This document shows, piece after piece, positions 54,907 to 64,000 of a stretch of DNA of 64,000 nt. The notes beneath the pieces were generated by a model. It had not been told where the DNA came from. It saw only the letters and a list, made by a program, of their open reading frames with translations, and did not search any database. Each line of letters begins with the position of its first letter. Position 1 is the first letter of the stretch. A program made the position numbers and the translations under genes. This DNA is from Vibrio quintilis (GTDB taxonomy: Bacteria > Pseudomonadota > Gammaproteobacteria > Enterobacterales > Vibrionaceae): positions 868,001 to 932,000 of the forward strand of contig NZ_AP024898.1 of assembly GCF_024529975.1 (NCBI RefSeq), read 5' to 3'.

Positions 54907-56205
54907 TTATGATTCGCTCAAAGAGTTAACTGTCTGGGAAACATTCTCAGCGCCTTTATATATTTCATCCATCACAGACGATGCTTCAACAATCATATTG
55001 ACGCCTTTGTCTGATATGCCAATCACTTCTTCCATCGATGAAGTCACAGACAGGGTTAACTGTTTATTCTCAGAGACCACTTCTGAGATTTCTGCTGTCG
55101 ATTCAGCCGTCCGGGAAGCCAGCTGACGAACTTCATCCGCAACCACAGCAAAACCCCGCCCCTGATCACCCGCCCTTGCGGCTTCAATCGCAGCATTCAG
55201 CGCCAGCAGATTCGTTTGTTCCGCAATCGCCTGAATCGTAGATACAATCTCTTCAATACTTTGAGATTTATCGTTCAGCTGCCTGATTTTAGTTGCAGTA
55301 TCCTGAACCTGGCCGGAAATCTGCTCAGAAACAGCCACAGAATCAGACAGTTTCTGCGCCCCTTCTTTTGCAATCTGGGCCGTTTCCACAGAAGTCGAAT
55401 ACGCAATCTCAGTCGCCTGATTGACCGCGATATTTTTTCTTTCCTGCTCAGACACATCGGAAGCAAATTTAATGACTTTTGTTACTTTTCCATCTTGATC
55501 AAAAATAGGATTGTAGGTAGCTTCAAGCCAAAGCTGTTCACCGTAGCTGTTCAGGCGTAAAAACTTACCATTCTTCATTTCCCCCCGGGCTAAATCCGCC
55601 CAGAAGGTCGGATTGTCATCAATAAATGACTGATCACAAAACATCCGGTGATGCTGCCCCTGAATCTGTTCCCGCCGGTAACCGACGGTATTCAGGAAAT
55701 TGTCATTTGCTTTAATAATGGTTCCGTCCGGCTCAAACTCAATAATGGCCAGAGAGCGGTCCAGTGCAGACAACACACTCTCCATGTATCTTTGTGATTC
55801 AGTCTGCTCAGTGACATCACTGGCAATTTTCATGATTTTTTCAACTTTACCATTCACAGTGACGGGGAAATAAGTCGCTTCAAGCCACACCAGTTCCCCG
55901 GATTTGTTCTTACGCCGAAACGTTCCTTTCTGCGGTTCACCCCGGGCCAGGTGACTCCAGAAAGTCCGGTATTCTGCAGAATGGCTGTCTTCATCAAAAC
56001 AGAACATTCGATGATGCTGCCCGATAATTTCTGATTTCTGATACCCCATACAAGTCAACAACAGCTCATTTGCTTCCAGAATCTCCCCATCAACACTAAA
56101 TTCAATTGTGGCCATACTCTGGCTGATCGATGCCAGCATCCCACGCATTAACGCCAGTTGTTCTTGTAAATGAACATTCTCTTGTCTTAATTTATTAAAA
56201 AACAT
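54907..56205 (-). CDS. Soluble chemoreceptor: PAS - PAS - MCP signalling domain
   Basis: A 432-residue methyl-accepting chemotaxis protein without membrane segments. An N-terminal coiled coil (about residues 1-25) precedes two PAS domains (about 25-140 and 145-262), each with the motif GQHHRMFC. The signalling domain has the conserved tip [37 protein letters not shown]. It is short and ends without a CheR-tethering pentapeptide. It probably reports on internal redox, oxygen or a bound ligand. No che gene is nearby. Confidence 0.9.
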   Translation of the reverse strand: MFFNKLRQENVHLQEQLALMRGMLASISQSMATIEFSVDGEILEANELLLTCMGYQKSEIIGQHHRMFCFDEDSHSAEYRTFWSHLARGEPQKGTFRRKNKSGELVWLEATYFPVTVNGKVEKIMKIASDVTEQTESQRYMESVLSALDRSLAIIEFEPDGTIIKANDNFLNTVGYRREQIQGQHHRMFCDQSFIDDNPTFWADLARGEMKNGKFLRLNSYGEQLWLEATYNPIFDQDGKVTKVIKFASDVSEQERKNIAVNQATEIAYSTSVETAQIAKEGAQKLSDSVAVSEQISGQVQDTATKIRQLNDKSQSIEEIVSTIQAIAEQTNLLALNAAIEAARAGDQGRGFAVVADEVRQLASRTAESTAEISEVVSENKQLTLSVTSSMEEVIGISDKGVNMIVEASSVMDEIYKGAENVSQTVNSLSES

Positions 56206-56738
56206 GCAGACACCTGTTATATCCCTGAAAAAAGTAAGCTCTTAAGCCGCATGAAACACCAAGCCTTCATAAAAAACAACCGACAAATGATAAAATTAAC
56301 ACTAAATGTTAATCGATTACATCCTTTATATTCAACAACTCTATAAAATAGTTTAGTAGGAAAGTGAGCAATTTTCAGGCATCAGCACTGATATCATACG
56401 AATATTGCGATCCCCCAGATAAGTAATGACATTCATATCAACATATCATTCTGACATTGACTCCAAAATCCTCCAGCCGTCTCTGCTTACTATACCCAAG
56501 CAACCTGCATCTTCAGGTTGTTTGGGCATAGTCGTCTTATTACTTATTTTTAATCAATAACACATCTGCTTTTATTTATTTAATTAATAGATTTAACCAA
56601 AATTTATAAATAGCATGATGAATCGGGGGAATTATTATAATTTTAAGACAATTTTTTATTTTTCATGACATTTTATGACTTGATAATAAAAAAACTGATC
56701 ATTAGAATTTCCAGACGTTTGAAAGAGGAACACAAATA
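56206..56738. other. Intergenic region upstream of the small kinase
   Basis: About 530 bp, very AT-rich to the right, containing one dispersed repeat copy. No gene is supported; a 31-codon frame at about 56251 has no ribosome-binding site. Confidence 0.45.
56491..56530. repeat. Dispersed palindromic repeat, copy 7
   Basis: tatacccaagcaacctgcat followed by cttcaggttgtttgggcata, one base different from copy 2 in the right arm. Confidence 0.85.
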
Positions 56739-57521
56739 ATGCTGGCAGACGAATGTAATAAACTTATTTCACAAAGTGGACCCGGAGTTCAAAAAATAAT
56801 TGTTGACGGGAATACTTATTGGTTAAAGATTCATGGCGAAAATAAATCAACTATCATAAGAAAGCTGTCTTCTGCTATTTCTAAAATCAGCTTATTTTCT
56901 CTTTTCCAAACCCAGTCAGTCCTGGATAGTCTGGAACGCTTTGAGCACGAAAAAGCTATGCTGCACTACCTGAAACAGCAAAATTTCTGCGTACCAGACA
57001 TAGATTTGGAAGGTCCGGGATATTTTGTCACGCATGATGAAGGCACCCCTCTGAACCAGCTCAATGCTTCCAGAATCGATCAGGAACTGTTAAATCAGTT
57101 ATTTTTGACATTTGCGCAATTACATCAAAAGAATATTGCACATGGACGCCCGGCACTCCGGGATATTATTATTAATAATAATAATGTACCAACGCTGATT
57201 GATTTTGAAGAATCAATCATGGATGCTAACTCAATCCTGCAGGCCAGAGATATTTATATTCTGTTAATGGAACTCTATCGCAGAAAAGATATTTCCATTC
57301 AGAAAAAAGTCAATGCGTTACTGATATGGAAATCTCAGGTGTCAGATGAAAACTGGGAAAATTTATTAAAAATTAACAGATTAATAAAACGAATCTGTTT
57401 ATTACCTAAAATTGTTCTATTATTTAAGAAGAAAAATAAACTCAGTAAACAATTATTAGAAACCGTTGCTTTGTTTGAACACCCTGCCCTCAACCAGAAA
57501 GCGCCCGTAACTGCACTTTAA
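56739..57521 (+). CDS. Divergent protein-kinase-fold protein (Kdo kinase/BUD32-like)
   Basis: A 260-residue soluble protein with a minimal kinase fold. The likely ATP-binding lysine is Lys30 in YWLKIHG and the helix-C glutamate is in ERFEHEKAML. The catalytic loop is HGRPALRDIIINN (135-147, Asp142) and the metal-binding motif is IDFEES (Asp155) instead of DFG. This pattern suits the lipopolysaccharide-kinase/BUD32/RIO group. The C-terminus is basic (KRICLLPKIVLLFKKKNKLSKQ), so membrane or lipid association is possible. The substrate is unknown. It lies alone, is AT-rich and starts after AAAGAGGA. Confidence 0.7.
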   Translation: MLADECNKLISQSGPGVQKIIVDGNTYWLKIHGENKSTIIRKLSSAISKISLFSLFQTQSVLDSLERFEHEKAMLHYLKQQNFCVPDIDLEGPGYFVTHDEGTPLNQLNASRIDQELLNQLFLTFAQLHQKNIAHGRPALRDIIINNNNVPTLIDFEESIMDANSILQARDIYILLMELYRRKDISIQKKVNALLIWKSQVSDENWENLLKINRLIKRICLLPKIVLLFKKKNKLSKQLLETVALFEHPALNQKAPVTAL

Positions 57522-57693
57522 ATATAAAATTTGAGTCACAGGTCAGTCGAAGAGAAAAACAGTGATCAGTGCAGTTTGTCCCCTGACAAAAAATGTTACC
57601 GGAGTCTCAAATAAGTGACACCATTTGTGAATTCCGGACTAAATCAGGCTCAAAATCTCACCGCTTTTGCGTACATTTTTCAGCAATTCATTC

Positions 57694-57716
57694 AAGCTTT
57701 ATATACAGCAAAGCTT
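57694..57716. repeat. Short hairpin in the kinase-cra gap
   Basis: AAGCTTT and AAAGCTT are inverted around atatacagc. The 295-bp gap otherwise shows nothing I can assign. The hairpin lacks a T-tract. Confidence 0.4.
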
Positions 57717-57816
57717 ATCTGATGTCGGTATTCTTCACAGGCAGGCGAAAACGCAGCAGAATGTGTCAACAAATGCCGCTCTTTAGCTTCATCTGAAGCA
57801 ACCATCTTCACCCAAT

Positions 57817-58800
57817 TTAGTTTGACCGGACAATCAACTTTCGCGGAACCAGCTCAATACCGGGTTGATAACGTTTGGCTGTTGCATTCAGCGCTGTCGC
57901 CAGAGCACTGTCAGCAATCAGCTCAAACTGCTGTCGCATGGAGTTGATTTTTACCGGCAGGAAATCAAGCAAGCGATTATCACCAAACGTTGCCAGCTGA
58001 ATTTGTCCCATCAGTTCGATGTTTTCCAGCAACACATCCAGCACACCTTCAAGTAAAGTATAGGAAGTCGCAACAACAGCATCCGGCACAGTGCCTTTCC
58101 GGACCCATTGCTGAAAAATTCGCCGCCCTTCATCCCGGTTAAAATGACGACCATAGCCTTCTATGACTTCAATATCTCTGGATTTAATCGAGGTTTCGAA
58201 ACCAAGTTGACGGTCTTTGGAAATACTCAGTTCAGGTAACGCACCAATTAACCCTATCGAATTCACTGAACTCTTTAACACCGAATTCGTTAGCTCATGC
58301 GCAGCGGTATAATCTTCGCTGACAACACAGGCAAAATATTCATCATCCAGAGGACGGTCAATTGCAATCACCGGCGTTCCTGTTTTTTGTAATCGCATAT
58401 AATAATCGCTGGCCTGTGGAATCGTACTGGCCACAAACAGGGCATCAATTCGTCTTGCAACCAGGGCATTCACAACCGTTTTTTCAGTCTCAGGATTATC
58501 GTCAGAACAAGCAATTAATATCTGATACCCGGCCTGCCGGGAGTTTTGCTCCAGTAGTTTGGATAAGCGGGCATAACTGGTATTTTCAAGATCAGGAATA
58601 ATTAACCCGAATGAACGGCTGTTGCCAGCTCTCAAAGCAGAAGCAGTGTGATCCGGACGATAATCATAAGCATTCACAACTTCCATCACTTTTTGCTGAG
58701 TTTTCTCACTAATCCGGTATTTTTGCGCTTTGCCATTAATGACATAACTCGCCGTAGTTTTTGATACGCCAGCTAACTTCGCCACTTCATCCAGTGTCAT
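57817..58800 (-). CDS. cra: Catabolite repressor/activator Cra (FruR)
   Basis: A 327-residue LacI-family regulator. The helix-turn-helix TLDEVAKLAGVSKTTASYVINGKAQKYRIS at the extreme N-terminus is nearly that of E. coli Cra. The effector domain includes FGLIIPDLENTSYARLSKLLE and ATFGDNRLLDFLP, also Cra-like. The start at 58800 follows AAGGGT; the frame extends 14 codons upstream without support. It is divergent from fruBKA with Cra-type operators between, so it probably responds to fructose-1-phosphate and controls that operon. In V. cholerae the homolog has been reported to activate it. Confidence 0.95.
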   Translation of the reverse strand: MTLDEVAKLAGVSKTTASYVINGKAQKYRISEKTQQKVMEVVNAYDYRPDHTASALRAGNSRSFGLIIPDLENTSYARLSKLLEQNSRQAGYQILIACSDDNPETEKTVVNALVARRIDALFVASTIPQASDYYMRLQKTGTPVIAIDRPLDDEYFACVVSEDYTAAHELTNSVLKSSVNSIGLIGALPELSISKDRQLGFETSIKSRDIEVIEGYGRHFNRDEGRRIFQQWVRKGTVPDAVVATSYTLLEGVLDVLLENIELMGQIQLATFGDNRLLDFLPVKINSMRQQFELIADSALATALNATAKRYQPGIELVPRKLIVRSN

Positions 58801-58874
58801 ACGATTACCCTTTTTAGTGTGCGTCGGATCATAGAAATACACATTTTGATCTATTGTTAAGTTGCATTATATGC

Positions 58875-58886
58875 TGAATCGATTCA
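58875..58886. promoter_or_regulatory. Cra operator 1
   Basis: TGAATCGATTCA is a perfect 12-bp palindrome matching the Cra consensus form TGAAnCGnTTCA, 75 bp from the cra start. Confidence 0.7.
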
Positions 58887-58894
58887 CTATAAAA

Positions 58895-58910
58895 GCTGAA
58901 ATGATTCAGC
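58895..58910. promoter_or_regulatory. Cra operator 2
   Basis: GCTGAAATGATTCAGC keeps both GCTGAA and TTCAGC arms, with a central change from CG to TG. It is 20 bp, centre to centre about two helical turns, from operator 1. Confidence 0.6.
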
Positions 58911-59016
58911 AGAATGTCAAATAATGGCAAAACATATATTTATGAGCTATTCATTATTTATCTTCATATATTATGAATTTTGAAGACATTTTGCTGAGTT
59001 TTTTTCAAGAATCAAC

Positions 59017-59028
59017 TGAAACGATTCA
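59017..59028. promoter_or_regulatory. Cra operator 3
   Basis: TGAAACGATTCA, extended to CTGAAACGATTCAG, matches the Cra consensus. It lies 105 bp upstream of fruB, the position expected for activation or repression of the fru promoter. Confidence 0.7.
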
Positions 59029-59132
59029 GCACCATAGGACACATCGCTTTGACTGTCAGGTTTCCTATAGAGAACAACGGTCTGTGTCCGGATAATAAAT
59101 GAAGCCAATTCCATGGCACAAGGGGCTAAAAC

Positions 59133-60269
59133 ATGCTGCAACTAACTCCTAATGACATTCAACTAGGACAATCCCAACCGAACAAACAAGAAGCCATTCG
59201 CGCAATAGCTACCCACCTGACCAACAAAGGTCTGGTTGATGCGGGCTATGTCGAAGGGATGCTAAACCGTGAATCTCAGAATTCAACCTTCCTTGGCAAC
59301 GGCATTGCAATTCCTCACGGCACCACAGATACACGTTCACTGGTCAAAGAAACTGGTGTGGCTATCCACCATTTCCCTGAAGGCGTTGACTGGGGTGACG
59401 GAAACACTGTCTATGTTGCAATTGGTATTGCTGCTAAATCCGATGAGCATTTAGGTATTCTGAAACAGCTAACAAAAGTTTTATCCGCAGACGGTGTAGA
59501 GCAAAATCTTAAACAAGCCAAACAGGCAACAGACATTATTGCACTTCTCAATGGCGATGTTCAGTTAGAAGCTGATTTTGATGAGTCACTGATTCAGCTC
59601 AGCTTCCCGGCGACTGAAATGGCACCATTACTTGCTGTTGCGGCCGGTCTGCTGAAAAACAAAGCCTGCGTGGAAAGTGAATTTGTCGCTGACATTGTCG
59701 CAAAAGAAGCAACTCATATCGGTCAGGGCTTATGGCTTGCCGGTAGTCAGACAGGTGTATCCCGGACAGGTTTTGCATTTATCACTGCTGGTGAAAGTTT
59801 TAATCATCAGGGACAGGCTGTGAAAGGGTTACTTGTGGTTGCCGCCTGTAATAAGTCTCACCAGCCACTCATGACAAAGCTATCAGACATCGTGCTGAAC
59901 CAGCAACAGGCAAAATTACTCGATGCAGATAAAAATGGTGTACTGGCACTGTTCGGACTGGCTGAGGAATCCGCTGGCGCGGAAGCAGAAGGCGTCGTGA
60001 AAGCTGTATTTAAGGTGAAAAACCCGCACGGCCTGCACGCACGTCCAGGTGCGATGTTAGTGGCTGAAGCGAAAAAATTCGATGCAACCATCAAGATTGC
60101 GAATCTGGATGGCGAAGGTAAAGCTGTCAATGCAAAAAGCCTGATGAAAGTGATTGCACTGGGCGTGAAATGCGGACACCAGCTTGAATTCACAGCAGAA
60201 GGTGCGGACGCAGCACAAGCTGTTGAAGCGATTGGCGCTGCCATTGAATCAGGTCTGGGTGAAAACTAA
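59133..60269 (+). CDS. fruB: PTS fructose IIA - HPr fusion protein FruB (FPr)
   Basis: A 378-residue phosphocarrier (diphosphoryl transfer protein) that passes phosphate from Enzyme I to FruA. The EIIA-Fru domain (about residues 1-145) has its phosphorylated His62 in GIAIPHGTTDTR. A central spacer follows. The HPr-like domain (about 287-378) has His302 in NPHGLHARPGAML. The length matches E. coli FruB. It is the first gene of fruBKA, with 11 bp to fruK, and lies downstream of Cra sites. Confidence 0.97.
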   Translation: MLQLTPNDIQLGQSQPNKQEAIRAIATHLTNKGLVDAGYVEGMLNRESQNSTFLGNGIAIPHGTTDTRSLVKETGVAIHHFPEGVDWGDGNTVYVAIGIAAKSDEHLGILKQLTKVLSADGVEQNLKQAKQATDIIALLNGDVQLEADFDESLIQLSFPATEMAPLLAVAAGLLKNKACVESEFVADIVAKEATHIGQGLWLAGSQTGVSRTGFAFITAGESFNHQGQAVKGLLVVAACNKSHQPLMTKLSDIVLNQQQAKLLDADKNGVLALFGLAEESAGAEAEGVVKAVFKVKNPHGLHARPGAMLVAEAKKFDATIKIANLDGEGKAVNAKSLMKVIALGVKCGHQLEFTAEGADAAQAVEAIGAAIESGLGEN

Positions 60270-60280
60270 GGAGCATCAGA

Positions 60281-61234
60281 ATGACGAAAAAAGTAGTCAC
60301 AATCACGCTCAACCCTGCCCTTGATTTAACCGGCAGTCTTGACACCCTGAACCAGGGATCAGTAAGTCTGGTCAGTCAGGGTTCGCTTCATGCAGCAGGT
60401 AAAGGTGTGAATGTTGCTCAGGTATTGAGTGACTTAGGTGCACAAGTCACAGTCACCGGCTTTTTAGGTCAGGAAAATCAGGATGTCTTCTGCCAGCTTT
60501 TTGAAACGATCAAGGCTAAAGATGAGTTCATCCGCGTTGAAGGTGCAACCCGGATTAACGTAAAACTGGTGGAATCTTCCGGTGACGTCAGTGACATCAA
60601 CTTCCCGGGCGTCGAAGTTTCTCCGGAAGCGATTGCTGCTTTTGAGAAAACGCTGCTCCGCCTTGCCGAAGATCATGAGTATTTCGTTCTCGCAGGCAGC
60701 CTGCCTAAAGGCATTTCGCCTGAACAGTGTGCAGCCTGGATAGAAAAACTCCATCAATTGGGCAAAAAAGTATTGTTTGACAGCAGCCGTGATGCTCTGG
60801 CCGCAGGCCTTGATGCGCATCCATGGCTGATTAAGCCAAATGATGAAGAACTTTCTCACTTTGTCGGGAAAACATTAAGCTCAATGTCTGAATGCCAGAA
60901 TGCAGCATCAGAACTCGCATCGAGACAGATTGAAAATATCGTGGTGTCGATGGGTGCTGATGGTGTGATGTGGCTTCATAACAATGAATGGCTGCATGCT
61001 AAGCCACCCCGTATGGAAGTTGTCAGTACAGTAGGTGCCGGAGATACACTGGTTGCCGGTCTGTGCTGGGGCCACATGCAGGAAATGAAAAAAGAGGAAT
61101 TACTTACATTTGCGACTGCCTTGTCTGCACTTGCAGTCACGCAGGTTGGTGTCGGTGTTCCGGACAGAAACGAATTAGCAACCCTACAACAGAAAATCCA
61201 ATTACAACCGTATAGCCCTCAGGCTAGTAATTAA
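60281..61234 (+). CDS. fruK: 1-phosphofructokinase
   Basis: A PfkB/ribokinase-family kinase of 317 residues that converts fructose-1-phosphate to fructose-1,6-bisphosphate. Motifs are TLNPALDLTG at the N-terminus, AAGKGVNVAQVLSDLGA, the GSLPKGI loop, and VVSTVGAGDTLVAGL with the catalytic aspartate. The start has AAGGAGC upstream. By consuming fructose-1-phosphate it also sets the Cra effector level. Confidence 0.97.
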   Translation: MTKKVVTITLNPALDLTGSLDTLNQGSVSLVSQGSLHAAGKGVNVAQVLSDLGAQVTVTGFLGQENQDVFCQLFETIKAKDEFIRVEGATRINVKLVESSGDVSDINFPGVEVSPEAIAAFEKTLLRLAEDHEYFVLAGSLPKGISPEQCAAWIEKLHQLGKKVLFDSSRDALAAGLDAHPWLIKPNDEELSHFVGKTLSSMSECQNAASELASRQIENIVVSMGADGVMWLHNNEWLHAKPPRMEVVSTVGAGDTLVAGLCWGHMQEMKKEELLTFATALSALAVTQVGVGVPDRNELATLQQKIQLQPYSPQASN

Positions 61235-61252
61235 GGACAAAAGGTCGTATTT

Positions 61253-62983
61253 ATGAAAATTGCCATTATTACCGCATGCCCAAGCGGCGTTGCAAACAGC
61301 GTTCTCGCTGCCGGTCTGTTAGAGCAGGCAGCAAAATCCTTGAACTGGTCAGCAACTGTTGAATGTCACTCTTCTGTTGTTGATGGCTACACACTCACTG
61401 ACAATGATATCGCTGAAGCAGAAGCTGTTATTATCGCAGCAAACTGTCCGGTTGATACATCGCGTTTCGTCGGAAAAAAAGTGTATCAAAGCGAAATTTC
61501 CGAATGTACTGCATCCCCATCTGACTATCTGAAATCAGCTGTAGAAAAAGCGCAGCCGCTTTCTCAGGCTCAGGTAACTTCAGCTGCTCCGGCAACAGCA
61601 CCTTCTTCCGGCACACAGAAAATTGTAGCAATCACGGCCTGCCCGACCGGTGTTGCACATACCTTTATGGCGGCAGAAGCACTGGAAGATACAGCGAAGA
61701 AACTGGGTCATGACATCAAAGTTGAAACCCGTGGTTCTGTCGGTGCGAAAAACCAGCTGACTGCTGAAGAAATTGAAGCAGCAGATCTGGTCATTATCGC
61801 AGCCGACATTGACGTCCCTCTGGACCGTTTCAACGGTAAAAAGCTGTATAAGACCAAAACAGGGCCGGCGCTGAAGAAGACTAAAGAAGAGATCGAGAAA
61901 GCGTTCGCTCAGGCGACCGTATACTCGGCTCAGGGTGGCGATTCAGCACAAGCCGCAACGGAAGAGAAGAAAGGTGTTTATAAACATCTGATGACGGGTG
62001 TATCACACATGCTTCCGGTCGTGGTTGCCGGTGGTTTGATCATCGCACTTTCTTTTGTCTTCGGTATTGAAGCATTTAAAGAAGAAGGCACAATGGCTGC
62101 CGCATTAATGAAGATTGGTGGTGGTTCCGCCTTCGCATTAATGATTCCTGTTCTGGCAGGCTACATTGCCTTCTCGATTGCTGACCGTCCCGGGCTGGCA
62201 CCAGGTCTTGTCGGTGGTATGCTGGCAAGTTCAATCGGTTCTGGTTTCCTTGGTGGTATTGCTGCAGGTTTTATTGCCGGTTATTCTGCAAAACTGATCG
62301 CAGATAAAGTACAGCTGCCACAGTCAATGGAAGCACTGAAGCCAATCCTGATCATTCCGTTTATCGCCACGCTGTTTACCGGTCTGGTCATGATCTACAT
62401 CGTTGGTGAACCTGTTGCTTCAATCATGAGCGCAATGACTGACTTCCTGAACAGCATGGGTTCTGCGAATGCGATTCTGCTGGGTATTATTCTTGGCGCA
62501 ATGATGTGTTTCGACCTGGGTGGTCCGGTCAACAAAGCCGCTTATACATTTGGTGTGGGTCTGCTTGCTTCTCAGCAATATCTGCCAATGGCGGCAATTA
62601 TGGCGGCGGGTATGGTTCCTGCGCTGGGTATGGGTCTGGCGACATTCATTGCCAAAGACAAATTCGATAACAGCGAGCGTGAAGCCGGTAAAGCATCATT
62701 TGTTCTGGGTCTGTGCTTCATCTCTGAAGGTGCAATTCCGTTTGCAGCAAGAGATCCAATGCGTGTGATTCCATCATGTATGATTGGTGGTGCAATCACA
62801 GGTGCGCTGTCCATGTTGTTCGGTGCAAAACTGATGGCACCTCACGGTGGTTTATTTGTACTGTTCATTCCAAACGCAATTTCACCTGTACTGATGTATC
62901 TGGTTGCGATTGCGGTCGGTACAGCGGTCACTGGCTTTGGTTACGCCTTATTCAAGCCTCGTGGTGAAAAAGCAGCGGCATAA
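61253..62983 (+). CDS. fruA: PTS fructose transporter EIIB'BC, FruA
   Basis: A 576-residue inner-membrane transporter that takes up fructose as fructose-1-phosphate. It has two N-terminal EIIB-like domains: a regulatory one opening IAIITACPSGVANSVLAAGLLEQ, and the catalytic one IVAITACPTGVAHTFMAAEALE, where the cysteine in ACPTG is phosphorylated. A linker and the EIIC domain (about residues 240-570, roughly nine or ten hydrophobic segments) follow, with MMCFDLGGPVNKAAYTFGVG and SEGAIPFAARDP. It is the last gene of fruBKA. Confidence 0.97.
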   Translation: MKIAIITACPSGVANSVLAAGLLEQAAKSLNWSATVECHSSVVDGYTLTDNDIAEAEAVIIAANCPVDTSRFVGKKVYQSEISECTASPSDYLKSAVEKAQPLSQAQVTSAAPATAPSSGTQKIVAITACPTGVAHTFMAAEALEDTAKKLGHDIKVETRGSVGAKNQLTAEEIEAADLVIIAADIDVPLDRFNGKKLYKTKTGPALKKTKEEIEKAFAQATVYSAQGGDSAQAATEEKKGVYKHLMTGVSHMLPVVVAGGLIIALSFVFGIEAFKEEGTMAAALMKIGGGSAFALMIPVLAGYIAFSIADRPGLAPGLVGGMLASSIGSGFLGGIAAGFIAGYSAKLIADKVQLPQSMEALKPILIIPFIATLFTGLVMIYIVGEPVASIMSAMTDFLNSMGSANAILLGIILGAMMCFDLGGPVNKAAYTFGVGLLASQQYLPMAAIMAAGMVPALGMGLATFIAKDKFDNSEREAGKASFVLGLCFISEGAIPFAARDPMRVIPSCMIGGAITGALSMLFGAKLMAPHGGLFVLFIPNAISPVLMYLVAIAVGTAVTGFGYALFKPRGEKAAA

Positions 62984-63076
62984 GCGCCTGTTAATGAGGT
63001 TCATGGTTTCTGTGAGCCTCATGTGCCAGTGTTTTTACCCCTCACTGGCTTTTTTCTTTCAACACCCCCGAGATCA

Positions 63077-63107
63077 AAAAAGCCGGATAATCATCCGGCT
63101 TTTTTTC
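63077..63107. terminator. Bidirectional terminator after fruA
   Basis: AAAAGCCGGAT / ATCCGGCTTTT with an aatc loop and A/T tracts on both sides, ending fruBKA and the convergent lipoprotein gene. Confidence 0.9.
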
Positions 63108-63131
63108 ACCAATTCTTTTATACCCGTCAGT

Positions 63132-63920
<789 letters not shown>

Positions 63921-63932
63921 TCAATCACCCGT

Positions 63933-64000
63933 TCATTTTGTCTGATTTGCAACCTGAGCAATCGCCTCTGCCACATAAGAGATGTCCGATTCAGTCAAAC
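63933..64000 (-). CDS. 3' end of a gene running off the window
   Basis: On the minus strand the frame reads LTESDISYVAEAIAQVANQT then Lys and a TGA stop at 63933-63935. The pattern resembles the C-terminal helix of DegT-type aminotransferases and related enzymes, but 22 residues are too few to assign a family. It ends 12 bp before the lipoprotein start on the same strand, so the two may form an operon. Confidence 0.5.
   Translation of the reverse strand, partial: LTESDISYVAEAIAQVANQTK

Noticed and set aside
56251..56346. ORF of 31 codons upstream of the chemoreceptor
   Set aside because: No ribosome-binding site and very AT-rich; likely chance.
57593..57796. ORF of 67 codons between the kinase and cra
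   Set aside because: No ribosome-binding site and a composition unlike its neighbours; probably chance.

Overview
The window looks like a chromosomal segment of a marine gammaproteobacterium of the Vibrionaceae, most likely a Vibrio. The evidence is the gene set (fruBKA next to a divergent cra, a SorC regulator with tal-tkt, pbpC with a YfhM-type macroglobulin, many c-di-GMP and chemotaxis proteins) and a roughly 40-bp palindromic intergenic repeat, core tacccaagcaacctgcatc, present in seven full or partial copies. In Vibrio cholerae the fru and tal-tkt loci lie on chromosome II, so this may be the secondary replicon; that is inference. No rRNA, tRNA, CRISPR array or prophage was seen. The only mobile element is one IS200-like insertion.

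Layout. 1-6 kb: a large inverted repeat, elbB, two tandem paralogous secreted proteins of DUF3103 type, and a secreted CBM2-GH5 cellulase. 6-10 kb: folE, divergent moeA-moeB, and a mercaptopyruvate sulfurtransferase. 9.8-14.2 kb: a SorC-type regulator divergent from tal and tkt, with palindromic operators between them. 14.3-18.2 kb: an OmpA-like lipoprotein, an FKBP isomerase, a CSS-EAL phosphodiesterase and a stand-alone Cache protein whose ends overlap. 18.4-21 kb: the three-gene AmmeMemoRadiSam set. 21-30 kb: pbpC, a 1,589-residue thioester alpha-2-macroglobulin and a Cache-PAS-GGDEF diguanylate cyclase. 30.5-36.3 kb: an orphan membrane protein with an OmpA-like tail, a hidden 31-residue membrane peptide, a leaderless 5'-nucleotidase and a YbjD-like OLD nuclease.

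36-45.5 kb: a YeiE-like LysR regulator and focA sharing a near-perfect 29-bp palindrome, a secreted nuclease/sphingomyelinase-fold protein with jacalin and ricin lectin domains, the IS200 copy, a cytochrome b561-YceI operon, an orphan hypothetical, a porin with a GGGAACGTTCCC palindrome upstream, and a Tat-type intradiol-dioxygenase-like protein. 45.7-53 kb: the yejABEF peptide importer, a UTRA regulator and yjjG. 53-57.5 kb: a LysR regulator, a DUF2057 protein, a soluble double-PAS chemoreceptor and a small divergent kinase. 57.8-63 kb: cra divergent from fruBKA with three Cra-type operators. The window ends with a retropepsin-like lipoprotein carrying 17 consecutive glutamines and the 3' tail of a further gene.

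The most unusual items are the nuclease-jacalin-ricin protein, the focA-LysR palindrome, the hidden small ORFs, the IS200 leader hairpin, the multi-membrane-span OmpA-tail protein and the polyglutamine lipoprotein with a changed catalytic motif. No clearly new multigene defence or biosynthetic system was found.
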